This document shows positions 1-11,882 of a stretch of 64,000 nucleotides of DNA, piece by piece (within the stretch, counting starts at the first letter, position 1; every line of letters starts with the position of its first letter). Position numbers and translations under genes: made by a program. This stretch comes from Hofstenia miamia (taxonomy: Eukaryota > Xenacoelomorpha > Acoela): positions 510,034 through 574,033 of the forward strand of contig SCFE01000078.1 in NCBI GenBank assembly GCA_004352715.1, in the 5' to 3' direction. The notes beneath the pieces were generated by a model that was not told the origin of the DNA, ran no database searches, and saw nothing but the letters and a program-made list of their open reading frames with translations.

Positions 1-321
1 ATATATATATATATCTCTTCCAAATTTAGATGGTAAGATCTGTTTAACTTAAAAAGAACGACTAAAGTTAAAACTGAAGATGAATTTTTTCATATATCAT
101 GCAGACTTGCAAATTATTTAAATAGTAAATATAATATCAATATTTTAAACGACGAAAGGAAAACTATAAAAAACTATTCATCATCAATTTAATGAGTTTT
201 TAAATAATCAATACGTTGAAACTTGCAAGAGATGTCTTTATTATTTCTGCTCTTATTGTATTGCAAAAAGATAGAAAATATTATTTACTTTAGTATGTTT
301 TGATGACATAATAAACCTTTG

Positions 322-370
322 TATTATTATTATTATTATTGTTATTATTATTTTTATTATTATTATTATA
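322..370. repeat. (TTA)n microsatellite
   Basis: The run is an interrupted TTA/ATT trinucleotide array with a few G and T interruptions. It is not coding. Confidence 0.9.
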
Positions 371-827
371 AAAAGAGGTACTTATTCAACACTACCTGGA
401 ACTTTGAATGCTACACTTCAAGTTTGCGGGAAAAATTTTAAAATTATGAAACGAAAAATTGTAAAAAATACAGATTTTACTGTAGTGGAGTGAATGGATT
501 CGTCACACACACATCAATCTGCAGTTTGTCATGAAAATAGTTTTTAGTAGTGAATTCTACTAAAATTAGAATAAGGCCAAAGTTGTAAACCCCAATTTAA
601 ACTTATCCAGTTAATGAGGCGTAAATTTAGTGATTCATATGCAGCGAGGTGTCTTTTTAAACAAACTCATTCTGTTGGAAAACAACTTAAAAACTCTAAA
701 TGTACACAAAAAAGCTTCTAACAAAAGAATGCCTATAAATAAAAGAGTGGAAAACTAAATAAATTGGTAATACTCTAATAGACTAAATGTTACCAGCAAT
801 AATGTTCTTAAAAAACCTATTCTTCCA

Positions 828-841
828 AACAACAACAACAA

Positions 842-873
<32 letters not shown>

Positions 874-893
874 CCAACAACAACAGCAACAAC
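828..893. repeat. (AAC)n microsatellite
   Basis: This is a near-perfect AAC array with a few substitutions. Its reverse complement reads as a poly-leucine open frame, which is an artefact of the repeat and not a protein. Confidence 0.9.
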
Positions 894-2192
894 ACTATCC
901 AGTGTGCTAGACTATAAAGGCATTGAAAGAAATAGTACACACAATAAAATGTCATGAAAATAAAGTTATCTAGGCTTAACTTCAATTTTGAATACAAAAA
1001 TTAGCCTTGACTATCAAAATTACTATAATTTAAAAACTTCAAATAATTTAAAATGCTTAAATCAAAAAAATTAATAAAACTGAATTTCTCCCAATTGCAA
1101 TTCACCGATCAATTCATCCACTGTTGAATAATAAATGTTATCTATAACGTTGTATTCAAAAACCCTGCAAGACATAATTATCACTAAATTTCGTAAACGA
1201 AGTATAAACAATTCTCTCTCCTCAAAGAAAAATTGAATTTAGTATATTAAACTCCAGACTAATGTTAGTAATATCCTACGTTTCTGTATGATTTCAATTT
1301 TCCATGAAGCTTAAGATAGTTTGTGCTTTTGGCAATCTCTACTTAGTAAATGATAAACGAATATATATATTTAATTATCAAATACTATACATATTCACTC
1401 TTTCTTTTTTATAGGAATTTATTCTATAAGAAAATTTAAAATTATTTAAGAATCAACTTGAGGTTTAAAATATTATTTCTGAAAATCTAATATACTGAGA
1501 CATGCTTTCATACCAACAATAAAACGTTTTTACTGATTTTTAACTTTAAAATACTGATACCTACGATGCGCTTTTCTAAAAAATATTTGATCTGAAGAAA
1601 TTTAAAAGTCATTTAAGAATATTTTAGGCGCATGTTGACTAAATCATTAAGAATCATTAAGGCTTGTAATTCTTACAAAAATAATGAGAACATAATAAAA
1701 TTTATAACTATTAGCAATCTCTGCATCAATGTCATTTTTTCCTTAGATGGTAAAAATATATGCAAAAAATTAAAAAAAAATATGCTGTAAGAGACATTGT
1801 AACAGTGTTGCACAATCACTACAAATTAAGAATTCATGTAACATATCTCTTACACAATTTTTATCCACTAAGCCGGTGATATAAATAATATTGTTGACAA
1901 TTTTGTTCAAACTAAAGATCATTAATACAGACTCATTCCTAAAAAACTGCGTTTAAAATTTTGACAAACTAACATTTAATAAATAATAAGCGCTGACCAT
2001 GTGTCAGTGACAAATGAATTTAGAAAAGAAAATTTATTGGCAAAACAATATAAAATTGGTGCAAATAAAAAACTGAATTCTTTCTGAAATATGGTAACAA
2101 ATATATTTTCTTCTGAATTTTATTTGTAATCAGTCGTTTTTTTATCGTGTTCGTGTAATATTTTGTAGGTAGTTTGAAGATTTGTACAGTTG

Positions 2193-2339
2193 TATATATA
2201 TATATATATATATATATATANNNNNNNNNNNNNNNNNNNNNNNNNNNNNNNNNNNNNNNNNNNNNNNNNNNNNNNNNNNNNNNNNNNNNNNNNNNNNNNN
2301 NNNNNNNNNNNNNNNNNNNNNNNNNNNNNNNNNNNNNNN

Positions 2340-2375
<36 letters not shown>
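2193..2375. repeat. (TA)n array containing a 119-N gap
   Basis: TA dinucleotides run into 119 Ns at 2221-2339 and continue on the other side, with one GTA interruption near 2344. The real array length is unknown because the assembly stopped inside it. Open frames across it are spurious. Confidence 0.95.
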
Positions 2376-2377
<2 letters not shown>

Positions 2378-4192
2378 TAAGACTGGTTAAATGTTTTGAT
2401 GTCAGATCAGAACATGTTATTTACCTAATACTGCTAATATTTATTGGCTGATTACAAATGCTGCATTTAATGATATGTGACTGCTTTTTCAAAATGTTTC
2501 AAATAAGTTTATACATAAAATGCAAACAGAAAACTGATACAATACAAACGTATGACAGAAATGTATATTATGTTTACCCTGGTAAACATAATGAGTCATC
2601 CCTAGCATATTTAATTATATAACGAATGAATAAAAACTAGCAGCGGGAATCACAAAATTATCCCTTTGAATCTTAAGGGCAAACCCTAGGTAGTAGAAAA
2701 ATTTTATAAAATTTAATCCAGACATTAAACAACGCCCATCATTTGAAGTGGAATATAGGATTTGAATTTAAGAACGCATTGATTTTGCTGAGTAAATTTC
2801 TTTGGAGAGAAAGCCTGTCATTAATGCGTCATAATAAAGCAAAATATTGAAGTAGAAGGAACTAACCATTAGGTAACATAAAGCATCATTGTTATAATAC
2901 AATTCATTCTAATTAACCCGCTGAATAGCGAATTCAGCCAATGACAACTGTCTGCATTGTTACCGTCCCATACTACTTCACTTTGATTAGGAGGGAGAAT
3001 TGTCGAACAGGAATTACATGTGAGAGATAATATATTAGACAATAATGTAGGAGCACGGTGGGTAGGCTTCAGCAAGGACAACAGCGTTAAAGTGGGTCAT
3101 CACACAATAGCCAATTATTCGACGCTGCCGCTCATTGCATTACATTTTTTGGTTAAATAAATGAAATTCAGGTGACAGCTAATAACATTTACAGAATTTC
3201 AATCAGGAGCGGATACCTGCATCTTGACAATTTCAAATCGCATTGGTGGTTTATTGGATTCAAAATTGGAAGCGTGTTGATTAATCCAGTGTGTCTAGGA
3301 AGGGGCAATATGTATAATTTGGGAATTTATAGATGCTTCGATGAAATATATTCAATTCTTGGATTATTACAATTTGGTAACTCGATATCCAAATAACGGT
3401 CAATTATATTTTAAAAGTTATCAAGAAACTTAACATGTCAACCTTAAATAAATAGGAAATGATTATCCTATGTTGGACGCATGCCCCTGTTTAGGAGGCG
3501 ATTCAACGGGGTAAAATTACATAATAAAACGTTCAATACATAGCAAAACATTCAGATTGGTGTGATCAGAAGTTTCATAATTGCTTAAAATAAAATCAAA
3601 GAAGAAATATAATGGGATTTTTATAAGTATTGAAATTTTCACGGTAGATTTCATTTTAATAATTTGACAGAGCTTGTGCTTCAATACTAATAATCTCTAC
3701 TATCACAATGCGCTTATAATTTTACTGAAGTTTCTAAAGCCGGCGGCTTACTTTTAAATTTCTTAGATATAAATTACACTTAATTCGACAAGGGTTTGTT
3801 AGCTACATCGAAGTTGATCGTCAGTTGGGTCGAATCGCAGCATATGAGCTAAATATATGCTGTAATGATCAATTAGGACAAAGTTTTTTTAAATTATAAA
3901 AATTAAAGCTTCCAAAAGTGTGAAATTTTGAGTCGCATTTCAATTATAAACTTCCAAAAAATTATTCGTGAAAAAAAAGTGTTCAATTGGAATTTACATA
4001 TAACTTGAAAAAATTGAAATGCTTAAAAGGTTATTCCTTTTCAAATCTACTTTTACTTTTCAACACTTTCCAATCCATTTTACTTCAGTTGAAATGCTGA
4101 GTCTTGTAGAACAACGAGGGAATGTAAAAATCAAGACATTTGATTAATTAATACATATATTTTTAATTCCTAATATTCATGCAGAAATTTAC
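2376..4192. other. Non-coding AT-rich DNA
   Basis: I see no gene here. Short open frames near 2870-3080 (minus) and 3172-3396 (plus) have no recognisable family motif and are of the length expected by chance. The 2940-3110 stretch is somewhat richer in G+C than its surroundings. Confidence 0.4.
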
Positions 4193-4200
4193 TATAGGCG

Positions 4201-4473
4201 CAGGCGTAGCTTTAGGATTTTTAAAATACGGGGCACCTTAAAAAAATGATGTCGAGAATATTTAAAATATAATGGTAAAATTAATACAAAAAAATCCAAG
4301 AGTAAACTTTATTGTAAATGTCTAATTTCATGCATTGCTCACCTTCAATTTTCGGATCACACTTGGACATTTCAACATCAAAAATATTTAAAATACCTTT
4401 TTGTAAAATTAGAGAACCCCTCAAAAGGGAGAGGGCGCTGATCTCGGGTGCCTGCCCAGTAATGCCGCGCCTG
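4201..4473. mobile_element. hAT-like MITE (273 bp)
   Basis: The left end reads CAGGCGTAGC and the right end, reverse-complemented, reads CAGGCGCGGC, giving 10-bp terminal inverted repeats with two mismatches. It is flanked by TATAGGCG at 4193-4200 and TATAGGCA at 4474-4481, which match at 7 of 8 positions. An 8-bp target duplication with CAG-starting ends is the signature of the hAT superfamily. The interior carries no transposase, so it must have been moved in trans. The class call is inferred from ends and target duplication only. Confidence 0.7.
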
Positions 4474-4481
4474 TATAGGCA

Positions 4482-5038
4482 TTCTAGGTGGTCAAATAGA
4501 CATATGCAAATGTTGATTACTATTTATGAATAGAAAATTCTATCAAGCTTTAAGATCAGTTATACATCTGAAATGAAATCAGTATCAAAGTGAATTGAAG
4601 CTAATTGAGCAATAGTGCAAAAAAATTCTAAAATATGAATATTAATGGAAAACCAAAAAAATACAAATTGTTTACTGCCCCATCTTAATTAAATATAGCT
4701 AGAAGTTTGCAAAGAATAAAAAAATTTGTGAAACCAAACTATAATATGATATACGTCAAAATTTCAATAATATTGTTCGTTTATACGCCAACAGCTTGAG
4801 AATATTTTGATCGCATTGAAAATCGTTATTTATTTGAAGAAGTAAAAGAAATTCAAAGTATAAAAAGTTATCACAGCCATTCAAAAAAGTCAATTACACT
4901 AATCATTGGTTCTTGGTAGAGAAATTTATTCTTCGGTTTTTTTCGATACATAGTAATACATTATAATATAAATCAAGACAAATTAACTCGGGTAAGTGAT
5001 AGCCATGTAAATGATTGTGCATATATATATACACATAC
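4482..5038. other. Non-coding AT-rich DNA
   Basis: No gene or clear repeat is visible until the repeat cluster that starts at 5039. Confidence 0.4.
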
Positions 5039-5300
5039 ACTGGCGCTGGGCATATGGGTTTTTCTTCGTTTTGTACCCAGCGCCAGTTTCGAGCAAAAAC
5101 TCCTGTACCCAGCGCCAGGTGACCATGTGAGGCTTAAAAAAATTAGTCAAATTTTTTGATAGATCTGTTAAGGAGGACCCCATATGAGATTATGTACAAA
5201 AAATTGGGCCCGAACTCGGACTTTATCAAAAACCGATATATCCGGCGCCAGAAAGTGTAATGGGGGCCAGTAAATATTTCCTGAAAAATACCCAGAGCCA
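5039..5300. repeat. CTGGCGCTGGG repeat cluster with a perfect 12-bp inverted pair
   Basis: ACTGGCGCTGGG at 5039-5050 is the exact reverse complement of 5076-5087, with a 25-bp spacer, so it could form a hairpin. A further copy of CCCAGCGCCAG lies at 5108-5118, and degenerate relatives (GGCGCCAG near 5244, CCCAGAGCCA near 5291) follow. This GC-rich motif is out of character for the surroundings and suggests the subterminal region of a DNA transposon. The other end would be in or beyond the gap at 5344. The family is not recognised. Confidence 0.5.
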
Positions 5301-5305
5301 ATATA

Positions 5306-6343
5306 TGTATGTATGTATGTATGTATATATATATATATATATANNNNNNNNNNNNNNNNNNNNNNNNNNNNNNNNNNNNNNNNNNNNNNNNNNNNNNNNN
5401 NNNNNNNNNNNNNNNNNNNNNNNNNNNNNNNNNNNNNNNNNNNNNNNNNNNNNNNNNNNNNNNNNNNNNNNNNNNNNNNNNNNNNNNNNNNNNNNNNNNN
5501 NNNNNNNNNNNNNNNNNNNNNNNNNNNNNNNNNNNNNNNNNNNNNNNNNNNNNNNNNNNNNNNNNNNNNNNNNNNNNNNNNNNNNNNNNNNNNNNNNNNN
5601 NNNNNNNNNNNNNNNNNNNNNNNNNNNNNNNNNNNNNNNNNNNNNNNNNNNNNNNNNNNNNNNNNNNNNNNNNNNNNNNNNNNNNNNNNNNNNNNNNNNN
5701 NNNNNNNNNNNNNNNNNNNNNNNNNNNNNNNNNNNNNNNNNNNNNNNNNNNNNNNNNNNNNNNNNNNNNNNNNNNNNNNNNNNNNNNNNNNNNNNNNNNN
5801 NNNNNNNNNNNNNNNNNNNNNNNNNNNNNNNNNNNNNNNNNNNNNNNNNNNNNNNNNNNNNNNNNNNNNNNNNNNNNNNNNNNNNNNNNNNNNNNNNNNN
5901 NNNNNNNNNNNNNNNNNNNNNNNNNNNNNNNNNNNNNNNNNNNNNNNNNNNNNNNNNNNNNNNNNNNNNNNNNNNNNNNNNNNNNNNNNNNNNNNNNNNN
6001 NNNNNNNNNNNNNNNNNNNNNNNNNNNNNNNNNNNNNNNNNNNNNNNNNNNNNNNNNNNNNNNNNNNNNNNNNNNNNNNNNNNNNNNNNNNNNNNNNNNN
6101 NNNNNNNNNNNNNNNNNNNNNNNNNNNNNNNNNNNNNNNNNNNNNNNNNNNNNNNNNNNNNNNNNNNNNNNNNNNNNNNNNNNNNNNNNNNNNNNNNNNN
6201 NNNNNNNNNNNNNNNNNNNNNNNNNNNNNNNNNNNNNNNNNNNNNNNNNNNNNNNNNNNNNNNNNNNNNNNNNNNNNNNNNNNNNNNNNNNNNNNNNNNN
6301 NNNNNNNNNNNNNNNNNNNNNNNNNNNNNNNNNNNNNNNNNNN
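5306..6343. other. (GTAT)n/(TA)n array followed by a 1000-N assembly gap
   Basis: A short GTAT array passes into (TA)n and then exactly 1000 Ns at 5344-6343. The round size indicates a placeholder gap of unknown length. Open frames spanning it are meaningless. Confidence 0.97.
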
Positions 6344-9300
6344 TTTGCACAAAGAGTGTTTTTGATTTTTCAAAAAGTGAGCAAAAATTTTTAAATAAAG
6401 TGTAAAAATAAATTTTAATTTAAAAGCGAAACGTTTTAATTTACTAAAATTTTTTAAATTTAAATCAAAAAATTAAAACTTTAAATTTGTCTCGTTTTTT
6501 ATGCGTGAAAATGCAGCAGCACCCGATTTTTTCTAAAAAAATAGTCTATCAAAAATTTTTTAAAAAAACAAAAAATAAAATTTGAGTTTTAAAGAAAAAA
6601 ATTTTATGTTTTAAAAGTTAAAAAAAATTTTTTACAAAATTTAAAAAACTACCCCAAAAATTTTCGAAAAAAAAAAAAAATGTGAAAAAAATGTGCAAAT
6701 ATATGTGCATATTTTGAGCGATTTATCATAAAAAAAAATTTTTTCGCACTTTGGGTCTAAAAAAAAAAATTTAAAATTTTTAAAAAAATTTTTTTAAAAT
6801 TTTAAATAGCAGTTTGGGTTTATGACTGACATGAATTTTTTGTACGATAAAAAAAGGCGGGGGTTTTGGGGGGGAGGCCCCCCATTTTTTTTTTTAAAAA
6901 ACGATCAAAACATAAAATAAAAGGGGGGATCTATCATGAAAATATGAGAAAATTTTTTTAAAAAATTTTTCTGTTTCCCCTAAAAAAAAATGCGTTTAAA
7001 AAAACTTTAAATTTTTTTGGGAAACCCCCGAAAAAAAAAAAAGGTTTGAAAAAAATTTTGGAAAAAAAATTTAACCCACCCCGATAAAATTTTTCTAAAA
7101 CAGTCCCGGGCCAAAAGGGGGTAGAGTGCATTAAAATACTGAGCAAAAATGATGAGAGAGGAAAACAGTAAAAATCAAAGAGAAAATGTGTACAAATTAA
7201 AAGTTTGGAAAAGGGTTTTTTTAGACTAAAGTCTTTAAAGCGTTTGATTTTTTTTAAATCTCGCAGAAATCTTTTTAGGGCCAATTGGGAAAAGTCAGCT
7301 TTCCCAAACAAAATACCCTGATGGGGGAAAATAATTTATTTGCACAGTCTAAAAAATTTGGTTTTTAAAGCAAAATATTTTCCAAAATGTTTTTAAAACT
7401 TTCACCCCCCACCCAAATGCATCTTTAATTAAAAAAAAATGATTTTCCAAAAATAAAGGGTTTTTTAAAAAACTGCTTTAAAATCCCATTTCTTTTAAAA
7501 TTTAAAACACAGCTGATTTTATAGCAAACAAACGGGGCCCAAAACTTTAAAAAAAAATACTAAAATCCAACCAAAATATATATTTTTAGATCCTTTTGGG
7601 GGAAATTTTCAAACCCCCCCAAAAAAAACCCCGCAAAAATTTGGGCACTTCCAAAAAATTTAAGGGAAATCTATCCTTTTTTTCATATGAGAAAAGAAAT
7701 TTCACATAAAGGGGGGTCAAAAATTTGTTTATGATCAAAAAAGAAAAATTTTTTTGCAAAATTTTCTTTTAAAACTGAAATTTTTTCCCAAAGTCATAAA
7801 TGACAAATTTTTTTTTTTAAAGGGAAAGCTATGTTTTGATACAAAAAATTTTTAAATTTGTATTTGCACATATTAAAGGGTATATTTTAAAAAAAAACTT
7901 TTAAAAATATTTGCAAAATAAAAAAAATTTTAAAGTAAAAAATTTTTTTAAAAACTATTTTGGGTAGCATAAAACTTTTTGCTTTAAAAAATGTACTGTA
8001 GATTTTTTTTTCTAAAGCGAAATAGAAAAAAATGAGCTAGGGGTACTTTTAATTAAAGTTTAAAACAATTTGATGCTCAAAAATACTTTTTCTCACTTTT
8101 CATACATCATAGTCGAGTGTAGTAGTAAAAAAAATGAAAAAAAAAAAAAATTTTGAAAAATCAAACGTTTGAGACGAAAATGAGAGATCTCTCATCGAAA
8201 ATTAAAGCCCAAATTAAAGGGGTGAAATAAATCGTCGACGAAAAGTCAAAACGGGAAAAAAAATAGAAAATTTCTTTTTCTATATGTAAAAATTGGGTCA
8301 AATTTTAGAGACAATTTGCGAGAAAATTTAAAATATAAAATAATTTTACTGCATAAAAAAAAAAAATGTTTTACACCCGCTACAAAATCGGGAATTTGGG
8401 TCAAATAATTTTATGAAAGTGAAAATCGACAAAAGGTTTTTTAAATAATTGGGCGAAAGTTTTTCTTTTAAAATCTAATTTTATTTGGGGTGGGGTTTTT
8501 TAAAGCTGGGCTTTTAATTTTTAAAAATGGGAAATGGGGCCCTTCCCTTTTTTGCTTTCAAAAATTTAAAAAAAAAATAGAATTTAAAAAAAAAATAAAT
8601 AAAAGAAAAAATTAATTTAAAAAAATGAACCCCTCAAAAGGGAAATTTAAAATTTTGTATGTATCACTCACTAAAATTTTTTAAAAAAGACTCTAGAAAA
8701 TATAAATTTAAAAAAAATTTTTAAAATGCATAAAAAAAACTTTTTTGAAAAATTTAAAATTTTTTAAAAAAAGGGGGGCACTCCCCAGGGGTCCCTCCCC
8801 CCAAAACCCGCCCCTGTGTTTATTAAAAAATTAAAAACCAAAATAAAATTTAAGGGAAACCCCCCACAAAAATATCTATGATTTTTTTTTAAAACTACAT
8901 TAAAACGCTAAAAATTTACAAACAAAAAAAGATATAGAAATTTTAAAAGAAATAAAACATGGGAGTTTTCCCCCTTTCAAAATCCCCACAAAAATATTTT
9001 TTGTTTTAGTCCCAATTTATCTAAACATCATGTATGGGGAAATAAAATTTTTTTTAAAAAATCGAATTTTTCTTTAAAAAAAAACTCCCATTTTAAAGCA
9101 TTCCCAAAACAGGGGAAATTTTAAACAAAAACGTCCCCCCTTTAAATGTGAGAAATTTCACTTCCCAAATTTTTTAAAAATTTTTATAAAAATTTTTTAA
9201 AAATGGGGAAAAATGGTTTTGTATTTTTAAAAATATACTTTTCATTTTGGAAATAAAAGTTTTTTAAAAAAATGTAAAAATTTTTTTTAAAAAATTTCCC

Positions 9301-10905
9301 ATTTTAACCAAAAAAATTTAATTTGTATAAAAAAAAATTTAAAACGAAATTTGAATTTATAGGGTTTGGGGGGGGGCTACATCGATGTAAAAGGGAAATT
9401 TTAAAATTTTTTTTACTGCAGAAACATAAAGTGGGCAGAGCGGGTATGAGATAAAAAAATCATGTAATTTTTCATCACTTTTTTAAAAAATATGGGGATG
9501 CAAAAATAAAAAGCTTTAAAACGTTTTCATAAAGCACCAAAACTTTCCGGGTGTGTACATAAAGAAAAATGCTAATTTAAATTTTCGCTAAAAACCGGGA
9601 AAACTCTAGGGCGAAATACTACATATATGAGAGTACAAACAAAACTTAAAGCAAAGATTTTTTCTAAAAAAAAAATATATTTAAAATAAAAATTAAAATC
9701 AGAAAAATTTTAAATAAATCCCCTTTAAATACAGCTGCCCTTTAGGGGCTTTTAAACGAAAAACAAAAATTTTAGCAGAAAGGTTTAAAAAAAAATCCCC
9801 ACGCAAAGGGGTTTCTCTAAAATGGGGCAAATTTAGTCAGGGCAGCATGTGAAAAAACCCCCAAATTTAGCAAAAAAGCTTTTATCAAAAAATAAAAACA
9901 CCCCAGTTCCAAACAAAAACGGGGCTAAAACTCCCCGGGGGGAAAACCTTTTAAAAAAAACCCTCGCTGACGGAAGGAATTTAGCCCCCCTACACACGCA
10001 GTTTCTTAAATTTTCCCTCAGTTAAAAAAATTTTTTAAAAACTGAAATTTTTTTAAACCAACCAAATTTTTCATGCTGAGTTTTTACGAGGGAAAAACCC
10101 CGTTTAAAAAATAAAAAACCCATATTAAAATGCATACCGGGCAGCATTTGATTTTATAAAATTTCATATCTGCAGCAAATTTCGGGGTAAAAATCTTTTG
10201 CGGGCACTGAAAATCAGTTTTAAAATTTTTTAAAAAAGGGAAACCCCCAGGAATTTCAGTTTTTGTAGTTTTGGGCGAGCAAATTTAAACAAAAACTTTT
10301 ACAGTAAATTTTATTTTCTTTTTTGCATGAGCAAACGCAAATCAAAAAAAAATTTTAAAGTGGGTTTAAAACTTTTTAAAAAAAAAAAAAAATTTCAGAA
10401 ACTGCATAAAAAAGATATATAGATTTTAAAACCAAAATACAATTTTTATACGTAAAAAAAAAAAAACTATCTAAAAAAAAAAATTTCAAAAATATCCCTG
10501 AAAACATTTAATTTTAAATAAAATGTGACATTGGAAATCTGAGCGGGGAAAACCAAAGTATGCGTCGGGTGAAAAAAATTTAAATAGCATGAAAATTAAA
10601 ATTGGGCCCCATTTTTGTTTTTAAACATACTTTTTTTTCTAAACCCTACTTTTTTTAAAAAATTAAAAAAAAATGCATCTAAACTCATAGCCCCAATTTA
10701 GAAAATTTAGAAAAAGCACGGGTAAAAAGTATTTTTTGCAGATGCATAAAAATGTAAAAGGGAAAAAAAACATCCCCCCTAAAGTCACTTTTGATATGGG
10801 GCACAAAAAACTTTTTGATTTAAAAAAAAGACATTTTTAAAAAAAAAGAGAAAAATTTATTTCCAAAGGGGGAAATTAAAAATAAAAAAATCTGGAAAAG
10901 GAAAA
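6344..10905. other. Homopolymer-inflated, probably erroneous sequence block
   Basis: From the end of the 1000-N gap to about 10905 the text changes character sharply. Almost every short base run is stretched (A and T runs of 5-12, G and C runs of 4-9), with few ordinary mixed-sequence words. Normal texture returns near 10906 without any N. This looks like uncorrected gap-filling sequence rather than genomic DNA. No reading frame here should be trusted, and an ari-1 exon could be hidden in it. Confidence 0.75.
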
Positions 10906-11341
10906 TAAAAAGAGTTCAGAAACAAGACAAGAGATGAAAGAAGTCTATTAGACTTAAAAAACTACTCTTTTTGGTTATAAGGTGATATTACACAAAAAAA
11001 TTATGGTAATTGCTTTTGTACATTCCTTTGTATTTATTAAATATAGATTAGTTTTAATATATAATTTCGAATAAAAAAATTCGTTAAAAAAATTATGTAG
11101 CATTAACAAAAAATTGCATTTGTTTTACTATTGCATTCTGATTATAGGCACTAAAAACATACATAATTTTGAAAAACAATTCATTATAGAAAACAATGAA
11201 TTTTATACGGTATTTCACTGATTGAAGCACCTATGTATCTTCACTTAAAGCTTTAAATATATTGCCAATATTCCTAAAATTTTAGTTAAATTATATCTAC
11301 TATTTAACAGATCTTCTTTGGTATGCTGATTTCACGACATT

Positions 11342-11344
<3 letters not shown>
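10906..11344. other. Non-coding AT-rich DNA
   Basis: Sequence texture is normal again here. No gene or repeat is recognised up to the TA array at 11345. Confidence 0.4.

Positions 11345-11389
<45 letters not shown>
11345..11389. repeat. (AT)n microsatellite
   Basis: This is an uninterrupted AT dinucleotide array of about 45 bp. Confidence 0.97.
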
Positions 11390-11392
<3 letters not shown>

Positions 11393-11471
11393 CCTATGTG
11401 TGGATTCCACGTATAAAATGGACCATGCACTAGGCTATACTAATGCGCTTCGTCCCGTGCTAGGCTCTACT

Positions 11472-11874
11472 CAGTGCTGGTAAAAAATACGATTTAAATT
11501 AAAACATCAAAAAAATCGGATTTTTTTATTTAAATCGGATTTTTTACCTAAGTTTGAGTTTTACCCTGACAATCTTCCAAGGTAGTAAATATTAGAAATC
11601 ATTTTGATACTAATATTTTTTATATTCAATAATTTAATCAATTTTATATAAACTGAAGATAAAAAACATGCAAGACAACATTTTCAGAGCTTGCCAATGA
11701 ATTCCAATATCAGGACAATGACTTCGAAACAATCAGAATACACTACTTGTATTTCTTTTAGTATACTTGATTTAAATCAATAATTGAACTAATAATGTGC
11801 TTTGTTTTAAATCATTATTTAACGTTGATTTAAATCAATGATTTAAATCGAGTGCTTCAAATCGACCAACACTA
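11472..11874. mobile_element. hAT-like MITE (403 bp) with GATTTAAATC palindromes
   Basis: The element starts CAGTGCTGGT and ends ACCAACACTA, so its 10-bp terminal inverted repeats differ at two positions. It is bounded by a perfect 8-bp direct repeat, GCTCTACT, at 11464-11471 and 11875-11882, as expected for a hAT insertion. Both subterminal regions carry repeated GATTTAAATC-type palindromes and A/T runs, and no transposase frame is present. Because the target duplication is perfect, this may be one of the younger copies in the window. Confidence 0.85.
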
Positions 11875-11882
11875 GCTCTACT

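Larger units (their letters stand above)
1..2192. other. AT-rich non-coding DNA with simple repeats
   Basis: No conserved coding sequence is visible on either strand. The stretch begins with a 14-bp (AT)n run and holds a TTA array and an AAC array, listed separately. It lies 3' of the last recognised ari-1 exon on the minus strand, so it could be ari-1 intron, 3' flank or intergenic DNA. Confidence 0.5.

Noticed and set aside
755-997. Leucine-rich minus-strand open frame
   Set aside because: It is the antisense reading of the (AAC)n microsatellite, and the surrounding residues show no signal peptide or family motif.
2174-2451. Open frames through the TA array and N gap
   Set aside because: They consist of Tyr-Ile repeats from TATA and unknown residues.
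5168-6405. Long open frames of 350-400 codons
   Set aside because: They are made almost entirely of the 1000 Ns. No stop can be seen because there is no sequence.
6958-7311. 117-codon minus-strand open frame
   Set aside because: It lies in the homopolymer-stretched block, and its Phe/Lys-rich product reflects A and T runs.
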